A DNA stretch of 64,000 bases from Desulfitobacterium_A nosdiversum (GTDB lineage: Bacteria > Bacillota > Desulfitobacteriia > Desulfitobacteriales > Desulfitobacteriaceae), in assembly GCF_049860565.1 (NCBI RefSeq), contig NZ_CP172056.1, positions 1,302,001-1,366,000 of the forward strand, in the 5' to 3' direction. The notes under the pieces are model-generated. The model was given only the letters and a program-made list of their open reading frames with translations. It was not told the DNA's origin and did no database searches. This document shows positions 25,581 to 34,229 of the stretch, in pieces. The position numbers and the translations under genes were made by a program. Position 1 is the stretch's first letter. Each line of letters starts with the position of its first letter.

Positions 25581-26867
25581 TCAAATGAGTTCATTGTTTT
25601 TCTTATCCTTTGCTTTTTTATTGCCACAGTGAGGCAAGTTTACTACAAACGTCGTTCCTTCTCCTACATGGCTCGTTACATCAATACGTCCATTATGGAC
25701 TTTGGTGATCCAGTCTGCGATGGATAGTCCAAGCCCTGCTCCGCCTTTCATTTTTGAACGAGCCTTATCGACGCGGTAGAAACGCTCGAATATTCTTTCG
25801 AGGTGTTCAGGTTCGATTCCCTCACCCGTATCGGATACGGTCATTTCTACTGAAGGACCGGAATTGATTAAGCGGATACATATATTTCCGCCCGCCGGAG
25901 TATGCTTAAGGGCATTATCAACTAAGATTACGATGAGCTGTTTTATCCGATTTTCATCGCCATAAAAAAGGATATGGTCTTGCACGGTCGATTCCAGCGT
26001 AATTTCTTGATTTTTTGCCATAGCCTCAAGTGAGCTGAGTATACTTAAAAGTGTAAAACTTAGGTTGAAATCCTTCATTTCCAGGGGTAGTTGCTCTGAG
26101 TCCGCCCGAGCAAGAAAGAGAAGATCTTCAACGAGCTTAGACATTCGTTGGGTTTCATGCTGGATATTTTCCAGCCACTTTGTCTGGCTTTCTACGGACT
26201 CTTCCGGATTACCACGGACAAGTTCCATGTTCGTTTGAATCACAGCAAGCGGGGTGCGGAGTTCATGGGATGCATCTGCAACGAAATCTTGCTGTTTCTG
26301 CCATGATTTTTTGATGGGAATCAGAGCGCGATCCGCGAGAAATAAGCTTCCGTAGAAAGCAAAGGCGAGATAAATAACTCCTCCAATGGTTAAGGTTCCT
26401 AATAATATATTGAGGATATCACGGTCATGCTCAAGATTTACGAACACAATGATTTGACCAGGGTTATTTTGAATGGGTGCACGAAGAAAAGAGAAAGTAA
26501 TATCTTTAAAGTCCACAGTTCCTTGAGGATTTTTGTGAGTGAGCGTTTTTTGGACAAGAGTTTTTAATTGATCTGAAGGAAGTGGAGAGTCGGAAGAGGT
26601 TTCGGTTATATCCCCTGTTTCATTGGTTTTCACATAAAAATATTTTGAACGATCTCTATGATCATGTGTGGTTTCTTCCGGTGCATTAAGAGAGGTCGCT
26701 GGGGTTCCTGAACCGGCGTCGGATGCGATAAGTTCCATAAGCTGCTGAGATTGCAGAAAAAGTTGTCTATTCATGATTAAATAGGTACTGGTGATCAATA
26801 AAATACAAAGAAGCCCCATGACAAGCACATTGATGAGCGTTAATCTTAGTCTCAGTTTACGAAACAT
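25581..26867 (-). CDS. sensor histidine kinase
   Basis: A 428-residue membrane kinase. Helix 1 is at about 11-31, an extracytoplasmic domain of about 120 residues follows, and helix 2 is at about 152-176. There is no clear HAMP; a short linker leads to the HisKA box DASHELRTPLAV with phosphoacceptor His201. The HATPase motifs are VDNALKHTPAGG (N box), VSDTGEGIEPE (G1) and GAGLGLSIA (G2). Its start overlaps the end of the response-regulator gene by 11 bases. The stimulus is unknown; the neighbourhood is envelope-related. Confidence 0.93.
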   Translation of the reverse strand: MFRKLRLRLTLINVLVMGLLCILLITSTYLIMNRQLFLQSQQLMELIASDAGSGTPATSLNAPEETTHDHRDRSKYFYVKTNETGDITETSSDSPLPSDQLKTLVQKTLTHKNPQGTVDFKDITFSFLRAPIQNNPGQIIVFVNLEHDRDILNILLGTLTIGGVIYLAFAFYGSLFLADRALIPIKKSWQKQQDFVADASHELRTPLAVIQTNMELVRGNPEESVESQTKWLENIQHETQRMSKLVEDLLFLARADSEQLPLEMKDFNLSFTLLSILSSLEAMAKNQEITLESTVQDHILFYGDENRIKQLIVILVDNALKHTPAGGNICIRLINSGPSVEMTVSDTGEGIEPEHLERIFERFYRVDKARSKMKGGAGLGLSIADWITKVHNGRIDVTSHVGEGTTFVVNLPHCGNKKAKDKKNNELI

Positions 26868-27537
26868 CGCCGGCCTCCTTTAAGCAATAGCCAATACCGC
26901 GGACAGTCGTGATACGAACTTCTGAACGCTCTAACTTTTTGCGTAAATAGTGAATATAGATTTCTACGTTGTTCCTTTCCACTTCGGAGTCCATTCCCCA
27001 GACGTTATCCAGAATTTTTTCTTTGGAAAAGACTTGTCCGGGATGACGCATAAATAATTCTAGAAGAAGAGATTCTTTAGGCGTTAATTTACACGTTTCG
27101 CTTTCAATGATCATTTCGCTTTGCAGCGGATTTAAAACCACTCCTTTATATTCTAAGCAGTCTTCTTGAACTAAATTGAGGGGGCGTCTGGATAAGGCTC
27201 GAATTCGAGCGAGCAATTCATCCATAGCAAAAGGTTTAACAAGATAGTCGTCAGCTCCTGCATCAAGACCTGCCACTCGATCTGAGACTGCATCTTTGGC
27301 CGTGAGTAAGATAACGGGCGTAAAGATGTTTTTAAGGCGCAAATCTTTTAATACTTCCACCCCTTCTTTATAAGGAAGCATTCTGTCAAGAATAATCAGA
27401 TCATAAACACCTGTCTCGGCCATGGCTTGACCTGTTTCTCCGTCAAAAGCAACGTCAACTCCATACTTATTTTTTCTTAGCATATAACTTAAAGCATCGG
27501 CTAGCCTTTCCTCATCTTCTATCAGCAATAATCGCAT
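26857..27537 (-). CDS. OmpR/PhoB-family response regulator
   Basis: A 226-residue regulator. The receiver domain contains EDEERLADAL, the phosphoacceptor Asp51 in LIILDRMLP, and the switch residues LLTAKDA and DDYLVKPFA. The winged-helix DNA-binding domain (about 130-222) ends in EIYIHYLRKKLERS and TVRGIGYCLKE. It is transcribed ahead of its kinase and divergently from the small membrane-anchored protein at 27647, with an inverted repeat between them that may be its operator. Confidence 0.95.
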   Translation of the reverse strand: MRLLLIEDEERLADALSYMLRKNKYGVDVAFDGETGQAMAETGVYDLIILDRMLPYKEGVEVLKDLRLKNIFTPVILLTAKDAVSDRVAGLDAGADDYLVKPFAMDELLARIRALSRRPLNLVQEDCLEYKGVVLNPLQSEMIIESETCKLTPKESLLLELFMRHPGQVFSKEKILDNVWGMDSEVERNNVEIYIHYLRKKLERSEVRITTVRGIGYCLKEAGDVS

Positions 27538-27568
27538 TTTATCACCCCAAGTTATAATAACGCCTGAA

Positions 27569-27596
27569 CCTTAAAATCAACTTAAATATTTTAAGG
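27569..27596. promoter_or_regulatory. inverted repeat between divergent genes, candidate response-regulator site
   Basis: CCTTAAAAT (27569-27577) and ATTTTAAGG (27588-27596) form a perfect 9-bp inverted repeat spaced by 10 bases, in the 109-bp gap between the response regulator and the gene at 27647. CTTAAA also recurs in the spacer as a direct repeat, as is common for OmpR-type sites. Confidence 0.45.
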
Positions 27597-27646
27597 AAAA
27601 CTAAAGGTTCATTTTTTATACTAAGCTTAAAAAGGAGGGAATTCAA

Positions 27647-28168
27647 ATGTCTTTAAAACAAAAGCTTGGAGGAATTAAAAAAAGGTGGTATTTTCTTATT
27701 GCCTTAATCCTGCTTGTTGCTATCGGCGGCGGTTTTAGTTACAGATGGATGATGCATGATAGAACTTCACAAGTGTCGAGACAATCTCAACAAGCCTATC
27801 AGCTCGTATGCTCTGATTTATTGTACCTCGAAAACTTCCAAACCATGAAAATAACTCAAGACGAAGCAAAGACGATTTTGCCTTTGATGGATCAACTCGC
27901 AGCTTCCACTGATCCTAAAATTCAAAGTGGTCTAACTAAAGAAATTTACGGACAACTTAACCCGCAACAATATTCATCTCTTCTCCAGCAACAAAAATCC
28001 AATAACGAAAATACAGTAAAAGGGAAAGATTATGAACGTGGACATGCTAAAGAGGGAAAAGATTTCAATGGAGATAGGAAACTGAAGAATGGATCTTCTA
28101 TTCGTGAGCAAGCGTTGGGTGATGTTGTTAAAAAGATGTTAACGGATCGCAGCCAAGGAAAAGCCTAG
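27647..28168 (+). CDS. small membrane-anchored protein divergent from the two-component system
   Basis: A 173-residue protein with one N-terminal membrane segment (about 15-33, YFLIALILLVAIGGGFSY) and a hydrophilic exterior that ends in a Lys/Glu-rich tail. I recognise no family beyond a general likeness to small two-component-linked secreted proteins. AAAGGAGGG lies before the ATG. The divergent arrangement with a response regulator and the inverted repeat between them suggest that it is a target or accessory of that system, as inference. Confidence 0.7.
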   Translation: MSLKQKLGGIKKRWYFLIALILLVAIGGGFSYRWMMHDRTSQVSRQSQQAYQLVCSDLLYLENFQTMKITQDEAKTILPLMDQLAASTDPKIQSGLTKEIYGQLNPQQYSSLLQQQKSNNENTVKGKDYERGHAKEGKDFNGDRKLKNGSSIREQALGDVVKKMLTDRSQGKA

Positions 28169-28262
28169 ATCAGTTCGCTTATATAGTTGAAATTAATGGG
28201 TGAGTAGGGCGTGGTTTAGGCCCGCTATTACTCTGCTTACTTAATGATTGGAAGAAGTGATT

Positions 28263-29447
28263 TTGTTGAAACCATTGCGTATCCTTGTATTTTCGGCATC
28301 ATTTGGGGCGGGTCACCAGAAAGCAGCGGAAGCAATAATTGAAACTATCAAAAATGTTGAACCGAATTCAAGAATCATACATGAAGATTTTATGGTGCTT
28401 ATAAATAAAGCTTTAAACTATGTCATGCGGAATTCTTATATAAAATTAATCAAACGGGCACCGAAACTTTGGGGTAGATTTTATAATCGTACACAAAAAA
28501 TATCGGAAGACTCAGTCTTTCAGAGGCTGTTAAATACATTGGGGCGGTCACAATTTTTAAAATATATCGATTCTATTCAGCCTGACGTTATCGTATGCAC
28601 TTATCCCACAGTTGCAGGGGTTCTTGCTCAGTTACGATTGAATGGTAAGCTTACGGTTCCCTTAGTTACTGTCATTACAGATTATACTGTTCATAGTCAG
28701 TGGATTCATCAGGGTGTTGATTTATATATTGTGGGCAGCTCTAAGATTTATGATGGTTTGGTTGAGCGAGGAATTGATCCCAAAATGATCCAAGTCACGG
28801 GAATACCTGTTAATCCTCGGTTTGAAAGTAAAACAGATAAGAGCAAAATCTTAACAAAATTAGGTTTAGAACAGAATCGAATGACGTTTCTGATTATGGG
28901 CGGAGCCTATGGAGTCCTAGGGAAGGCTAAGTGGATGTGTAAGTTGATTGCGATGTCGCAAGCGGCGTTACAGGTCATTGTTGTTTGTGGTAAAGATAGG
29001 CGATTATATAAATCCCTCGACTCGGTTATCGAGGAAGCACGTAACCCAATGGTTCGTTTTGATTTTATAAATAATGTAGATGAATTGATGACGGCAGCCG
29101 ATGTCATAATTACAAAAGCCGGAGGACTAACCGTGACAGAGGCTCTTACGAAACATTTGCCGATGGTCATTTATAAGCCAATTCCGGGCCAAGAAGAAAA
29201 TAATGCTCATTTTATTCAAGAAATTGGAGCGGCAAGAATTGCGTATACCGATAAAGAATTTGTGGGTATAATCGATGAATTTATCAAGACACCTCATTTG
29301 CTCAGAAAAATGTCTGATGCAGCAGATAAAGCTCTGGTAAATCATTCAGCAGAACAAGCGGTTAAAAGTATATTAGAACTAGCTGCAGATTGCTCTAGCA
29401 GGACGATTGTTGGAAAAGGAAGAGAATTTCATTTGAGTTATAGCTAA
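28263..29447 (+). CDS. MGDG synthase/UgtP-family diacylglycerol glycosyltransferase (paralogue 2)
   Basis: About 394 residues, clearly paralogous along its whole length to the gene at 13771. Motifs: RILVFSASFGAGHQKAAEAI, DVIVCTYPTVAGVLAQLRL, TDYTVHSQWIHQGVDLYIVG, IMGGAYGVLGKAK, TKAGGLTVTEALTKHLPM and PIPGQEENNA. It is expected to glycosylate diacylglycerol. The start is uncertain: TTG at 28263 or 28266 fits the GGAAGAAG site best, while an upstream TTG at 28248 lacks one. The gene ends 40 bases before a PAP2 gene, so the two may share a transcript for lipid metabolism. Confidence 0.87.
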   Translation: MLKPLRILVFSASFGAGHQKAAEAIIETIKNVEPNSRIIHEDFMVLINKALNYVMRNSYIKLIKRAPKLWGRFYNRTQKISEDSVFQRLLNTLGRSQFLKYIDSIQPDVIVCTYPTVAGVLAQLRLNGKLTVPLVTVITDYTVHSQWIHQGVDLYIVGSSKIYDGLVERGIDPKMIQVTGIPVNPRFESKTDKSKILTKLGLEQNRMTFLIMGGAYGVLGKAKWMCKLIAMSQAALQVIVVCGKDRRLYKSLDSVIEEARNPMVRFDFINNVDELMTAADVIITKAGGLTVTEALTKHLPMVIYKPIPGQEENNAHFIQEIGAARIAYTDKEFVGIIDEFIKTPHLLRKMSDAADKALVNHSAEQAVKSILELAADCSSRTIVGKGREFHLSYS

Positions 29448-29487
29448 AAGGAGTTGTATATAACAGAGGGGATGCGGAGGTGTTGAG

Positions 29488-30183
29488 TTGAGAACCTATT
29501 TAGCCAGAGGATGTTGGATGCTGCTTATACCATTTATTGATTTATTTTACGGGCCACTCAACCATGTTAAAGGAGATGTTTATTCTCTTGTAACAGTTTT
29601 AGATCAACACATTCCGTTTATTAAGTATTTTATTGCCCCTTATTTAGCTTGGTACTTCTTAATGTTTGTAGTCTTGGCATGGTTTATGAAACATGATTAT
29701 GAGCTTTATATTCAAAGTATTTTTTCCATCTGTGTTGGTTTACTCCTCAGTTTTATGGTTTATGCAGTTTTTCAAACGACGGTTCCCCGCCCTGTGATTT
29801 TGGGTCAGGATTTGTTTTCTCGTTTAACTCGGTTTATGTATGGAATGGATAATCCCTATAACGCTTTTCCTAGTATTCACGTTATGACCGCTTACATTAT
29901 ATTTATCGCGAGTAGTAAAGCCAAAGGATATGGTAAAAAAGCAATGCTAGCAAGTCAAACGCTTTCAGTGCTCGTTATTTTATCCACTGTTTTCTTAAAA
30001 CAACATACCCTTATGGATGTTTTTGGAGGTATTCTTTTAGGGGGAAGTCTATTTAAAACTATGACCTTAATTCAAGGGCTAAGGCATAAGAAACGGATAA
30101 AACAAGGTCGAAATGTTATATCTTTAAAATTAAAAGAAGATAAATATAGTACAGGTTTTGCAACCAAATGTGGACATGTATAA
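29488..30183 (+). CDS. PAP2-superfamily membrane phosphatase
   Basis: A 231-residue membrane protein with about six helices. Its PAP2 motifs are of the PAP2_3 (inositol phosphorylceramide synthase-like) subtype: TVPRPVI (about 98), AFPSIHVMTAYI (about 128) and STVFLKQHTLMDVFGG (about 166). The His in PSIH and the His/Asp in KQHxxxDV are kept, so it should be active on a lipid phosphate. The TTG start at 29488 has GCGGAGG upstream. It lies directly after the lipid glycosyltransferase. Confidence 0.82.
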   Translation: MRTYLARGCWMLLIPFIDLFYGPLNHVKGDVYSLVTVLDQHIPFIKYFIAPYLAWYFLMFVVLAWFMKHDYELYIQSIFSICVGLLLSFMVYAVFQTTVPRPVILGQDLFSRLTRFMYGMDNPYNAFPSIHVMTAYIIFIASSKAKGYGKKAMLASQTLSVLVILSTVFLKQHTLMDVFGGILLGGSLFKTMTLIQGLRHKKRIKQGRNVISLKLKEDKYSTGFATKCGHV

Positions 30184-30238
30184 GACAAATTACAAAGTCG
30201 GTTTTTACCAAAGAACTAAAATAAATATTGTAAAATAA

Positions 30239-30276
30239 AAACCCCTGACGAATTTTTCTAATTCTCAGGGGTTTCT
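30239..30276. terminator. bidirectional intrinsic terminator
   Basis: AAACCCCTGA (30239-30248) pairs with TCAGGGGTTT (30265-30274) between convergent genes. It is very similar to the terminator at 25384, including the following CTCTATCAT. Confidence 0.8.
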
Positions 30277-30297
30277 CTATCATCACTGGATAACTTA

Positions 30298-31748
30298 CTA
30301 TTTGTTCTGGAAAATCTCTTTGTACTTAAGAATAGAAAGTTTTACGATTTCATAAATCCAGCGATCTAACTTTTTCAGGAACGGCCACCATTGTTGTCTT
30401 AATACCCAAAGTATCCAGGCTGCTATCAAGGATACGAATATACCCATAGCGATGACAAGCGAAGAATACTCTTTATAAGTAGAACTGATAAATAACTGTG
30501 CAGCAGCCCAATATCTATCGATTATTTGATTGGGTGGAGACGGCAATTCAACGATTTCCAAATAATTCTCCTGATCGGTGATATGAACGCGAATGTAATG
30601 GTATTCACTGCCTTTAGTCAGGAGTTCAGCACCAGCTCCTCCGGTAATCGCATATCTTACGTTGCCTTTTACAAAACTGAAAAAGCTGTGAATGTGTGAT
30701 AAGAAACAGTATCAACCTTATACTGAGTCATAAGGTCTTCAAACTTTTGGGCTTCAGCTTTGTCATTAAAGGCATGATCTATATCACTGGTACCGCTTAA
30801 CTTGTTCATTAAATTCTGCAGCGTGCTCGTTTTTTGTGATTCGGGATATGTATTTGGAGCAACATTGGATCGAGGGTCAGTGGGAGGAATGTGGGAAACT
30901 ACGAAAATTCGTTTTCCCTGTGCTTTTTGCAGGTCAGCTTCCAGCCAACGATATTGTTCAGGAGGAATTGCAGTTTTTTCTGTCCACCCCCTTGAACTAT
31001 CTAAAAAAATGAAGTGGTTTTGCAAATAATCAAAAGAATAGTAAGCAGGGCCAAAAAGCTCTGTATAGGTTGGCAGACCGTTCTCTCGAATATCGTGATT
31101 TCCCAAAGTTGTATAGAGCGGGACTTGGAGCTTAGAAACCGTTTCATAAAAAAGCCTATACCGGTTGGGCTCTCCTCCGTAGACAAGATCGCCGTTATCT
31201 ACAACAAATGCAGGTTTAATACTGTTGACTTGGTCGATAATTTCAGAAAATGTACCGTAGCCGTTTCTATTATCCCCAAGCATGATTACTTCGGGATTTT
31301 CGTTAGCACTTAGTTCAAATTTAATGGTTTTTGGCTGGTTCGCCTTTAGGTCTACAGTGAATGAAATCGTGTGCGGATCAATAGTCTTAAGATTTCCTAT
31401 GGGGTCGCTGGTCTTTATCATTGCGGGGTTCACGTTTTCTAACCTTACGCTGTATGACTTATCAGTTCCACTATTAAACGAAATGATGGGAGTCGGTGAA
31501 AGGGAACGCAGCAGCAAGCTTTCCTGGCTAGGACTATCAACTATTTTGCCTTTTACAAATCCACCCTGGATGCTGACAATATTGCCATTCCAATCATATG
31601 AGGAAACAGAAGTGTAAGGATCAAAAGACAACGGTAAGGGTACGAATCCCTGCTGTACCTTGAAATTCTTATAGCTGTGCAAGATAAAGGCGCTTGTAAC
31701 CCCTAAACCTATTACGAGCATAATTAGGACCAACCATTTTTTTCGCAT
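30298..31748 (-). pseudogene. membrane-anchored metallophosphoesterase, frameshifted
   Basis: The N-terminal 350 residues read in one frame: a membrane segment (about 5-23), then the metallophosphoesterase blocks GDNRNGYG, DNGDLVYGG, TLGNHDIRE and VVSHIPPTDP. At about 30693-30702 the frame breaks: a missing T turns the expected TVFLSHIHS into TVSYHTFTA, and a stop comes soon after. Reading continues smoothly one frame over with LSHIHSFFSFVKGNVRYAI and on through EIVELPSPP to a C-terminal membrane helix (VIAMGIFVSLIAAWILWVL) ending at 30298. Only one base separates it from an intact gene of about 483 codons, and the break falls on the final HxH metal motif. It is either a recent pseudogene or a homopolymer sequencing error. 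Confidence 0.85.
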
Positions 31749-32079
31749 TAATCTACCTTCTTATTATCTGAGAATCCTCATCCATTATAGTTCCACTTAA
31801 ATTGATTATATCCATTATCGTAAGCGATTACCCTAACATGTTCCTTAGTACGAATGAAGAAACATCTGGCTTGCTGTTTAACAATTCCTTTAAACCCTGA
31901 GATAAAATAATTTATAAAAACTGTGTAAGGAACTCCGATTGGCTTTCCCTGTCCTAACGCTGAACAAATGAAGCAAGCGATTTCCAAGAGGATTGGCGAC
32001 ACGGTTAGACTAATAGATTATACTCATTAGGAAATTAACACTATCATGATATTGGAGAGAATGAATGTAATATAATGCA
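31749..32079. other. intergenic stretch without a supported gene
   Basis: About 330 bases between the metallophosphoesterase and the trp terminator. A 74-codon frame exists on the minus strand (31778-32002), but it has no convincing ribosome site and matches no family I know. AT-rich runs such as TAATATAATGC near 32070 could hold a promoter. Nothing firm can be called. Confidence 0.4.
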
Positions 32080-32124
32080 AAAGAGGGAGACCAGAAGATA
32101 TAATTATCTGGTTTCCCTTTTTTG
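32080..32124 (-). terminator. intrinsic terminator of the trp operon
   Basis: GGGAGACCAGA (32085-32095) pairs with TCTGGTTTCCC (32107-32117). T-rich flanks on both sides would let it work in either direction. It lies 20-60 bases after the trpG stop. Confidence 0.8.
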
Positions 32125-32142
32125 TGTTTTGGAACTTATATT

Positions 32143-32736
32143 TTACCTAATGATCTCAAGAAACGAACTGAGTATTTTCTTACCAGATGGAGTTAATATG
32201 CTTTCGGGATGAAATTGAAGCCCATAGAATGGGTAGAGTTGATGTTGAATTCCCATGATAAGACCTTCTTTGGTCCAAGCCGTAACTTTGAAGACAGGGT
32301 TTAGCTGCTGTTCATCTACGACTAAAGAATGATATCGCCCGGCAAGAAAACCTTGTTCTATTCCTGCGAAGAGCCCTTGGCCGTCATGGTAAATAAACGA
32401 TTGCTTACCGTGAACAATTTCTGGAGAATGTGCAACGACAGAGCCGAAAGCTTGGGCAAGAGCTTGGTGGCCTAAGCAAACACCAAGAGTTGGGATAGAT
32501 TCTCCATGCTCTGCCAGAGATTCCAATTGATGAATGAGGTCTAAAGAAATGCCGGCTTCATTGGGAGTACAGGGCCCAGGAGAAATGATAATGCCATCGG
32601 GTCTTGCAGCCAGAAATTCGGAGGCTTGGCACTCGTCATTGCGATAAACCTTTAGGGGTTCACCTAGATCACCAAAGGCTTGAACGAGGTTATAGGTGAA
32701 CGAATCATAATTATCAAGAACGGCCAGCACAGTCAT
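32143..32736 (-). CDS. trpG: anthranilate/aminodeoxychorismate synthase glutaminase subunit
   Basis: A 197-residue class I glutamine amidotransferase that supplies ammonia to TrpE (and possibly PabB). The catalytic triad is visible: the nucleophile Cys in LGVCLGHQALAQAFG (about residue 80) and the His-Glu pair in QFHPES near residue 170. IISPGPCTPNEAG and LDNYDSFTYNLVQAFGDLG are typical. Its start overlaps the 3' end of trpE by 23 bases, so translation is coupled. It is the last gene of the operon, an unusual position since trpE and trpG usually come first. Confidence 0.93.
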   Translation of the reverse strand: MTVLAVLDNYDSFTYNLVQAFGDLGEPLKVYRNDECQASEFLAARPDGIIISPGPCTPNEAGISLDLIHQLESLAEHGESIPTLGVCLGHQALAQAFGSVVAHSPEIVHGKQSFIYHDGQGLFAGIEQGFLAGRYHSLVVDEQQLNPVFKVTAWTKEGLIMGIQHQLYPFYGLQFHPESILTPSGKKILSSFLEIIR

Positions 32737-34210
32737 TCACCACCTTGAGAAGAGCGCCTGCCTTATGAACAGTCTCTTCATATTCACGTTTGGGAACTGA
32801 ATCGAAAACAATGCCGGCACCGGCTTGGACATAAATTTGGTTTTCTTGAATAAATAAGGTCCGGATTGTAATGCAGAAATCAAGATCCCCATTCCAACGC
32901 ATAATTCCTAAAGCACCACCGTAAGCTCCGCGTGGTTCAGGCTCAAGCTCCTGGAGGATTTCCAAGGCTCTGACCTTGGGTGCACCGCTCAAAGTTCCAG
33001 CAGGAAAAACAGCCTTCAGCGCATCAAGAGAATCATGCGCTTGATCAAGGTTCCCTTGGACAGTCGAAACGAGGTGCATCACGTGGGAAAACCGTTGAAT
33101 TGCGGCTTGCTCCCTGACCTTGACCGTACCATATTGGGAGACTCTTCCGATGTCATTTCGCCCAAGGTCAACAAGCATAGCATGTTCGGCCATTTCTTTC
33201 GGGTCATGGAGCAGCTCCACTTCACGGATATGATCTTCTTCAAAATCTTGGCCGCGGGGTCTTGTCCCGGCAATCGGACGCGTTTGAATCAGTGAACCGA
33301 CCGATGAAACTAAAAGTTCCGGGGAGCTGCCGACTAACGTTTCCTTATCAGCAAATAGGCAATAAAGATAGGGTGAAGGATTTATGATTCTGAGTTTTTC
33401 ATAGACGATCCATGGATCGAGCTGAATCTCCTTACTAAAACGCTGCGAGGGAACGCATTGAAAAATATCCCCGGCACCAATATATTTCTGAATTTGTCTA
33501 ATACGCTGCAAAAAGTTTTCACGGCTGATATTAGCATGCCAGTTGGTATCAATAGAATTATCCGCTGGCAAAAGGGAAGAGGATGAAGGCGAGGTAGTTG
33601 AAAGGGCTGAGGGAGCCGAAGGTTTTGAATTGGAGGCAGCAGAAACAGAGCGGATCGAAAGATTAGTGGAACTTGATGGTGAATTTAGGCTCACTTCAAG
33701 AAAACGGTCAAGTGCATAGCACCACGTAATAAAGGTTTCTTCACGATCATTCTCATTTTCCATAAAAATCTCGAGAACGAGCCTCTGAGATACGGGTAAT
33801 AGGACAAGGTTAATCGGGCACAGCCTGAAAAAATAGTTGGGGGCACATATACTGGCAGAGGGTTTTTGCCATTTTAATCCCCATTCAAAATCCAAGTATC
33901 CAATAAGTCCGCTCTCTAAGGTCTGATTACTAGGATGATTTCTGAGGAATTCTCTTAAATGCTGGATCGGATCCGGAGAGGTTGGGGGCTTGCCAGATCC
34001 TTCTTGCTTAGTGAGATAAAAGGTTTCTGGGGTAAGACTTATTCCTTTACCAAATCCTAAATACGTTCGTTGATGTTCTCCTTCTTTGCCTTCAAGCAAT
34101 GCAAAACACTTTTCACCTAACGATTCACCTAACCGGACTAAGTTCATAACCCAATTGGGTTGATCAATAGGGTAGGGATGGAGCAGCCATTCCTTTTGAG
34201 CAACATGCAT
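32714..34210 (-). CDS. trpE: anthranilate synthase component I
   Basis: A 498-residue chorismate-utilising enzyme. The C-terminal catalytic half carries IFQCVPSQRFSKEI, RPIAGTRPRGQDFEED, ELLHDPKEMAEHAMLVDLGRNDIGRVS, GTLSGAPKVRALEI and GAGIVFDSVPKREYEET, the usual active-site blocks. The N-terminal domain is present but contains a Ser/Ala-rich low-complexity stretch of about 50 residues (about 175-225) not expected in the family, perhaps a flexible linker. The ATG has AAAGGAGG upstream. It sits 19 bases after trpA and overlaps trpG. Confidence 0.94.
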   Translation of the reverse strand: MHVAQKEWLLHPYPIDQPNWVMNLVRLGESLGEKCFALLEGKEGEHQRTYLGFGKGISLTPETFYLTKQEGSGKPPTSPDPIQHLREFLRNHPSNQTLESGLIGYLDFEWGLKWQKPSASICAPNYFFRLCPINLVLLPVSQRLVLEIFMENENDREETFITWCYALDRFLEVSLNSPSSSTNLSIRSVSAASNSKPSAPSALSTTSPSSSSLLPADNSIDTNWHANISRENFLQRIRQIQKYIGAGDIFQCVPSQRFSKEIQLDPWIVYEKLRIINPSPYLYCLFADKETLVGSSPELLVSSVGSLIQTRPIAGTRPRGQDFEEDHIREVELLHDPKEMAEHAMLVDLGRNDIGRVSQYGTVKVREQAAIQRFSHVMHLVSTVQGNLDQAHDSLDALKAVFPAGTLSGAPKVRALEILQELEPEPRGAYGGALGIMRWNGDLDFCITIRTLFIQENQIYVQAGAGIVFDSVPKREYEETVHKAGALLKVVNDCAGRS

Positions 34211-34229
34211 GGTTTTTTCCTCCTTTCCC

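Noticed and set aside
31778..32002. A 74-codon minus-strand open frame
   Set aside because: No ribosome site, no recognised family, and it sits between two transcription-unit ends; mentioned only as an unsupported frame.
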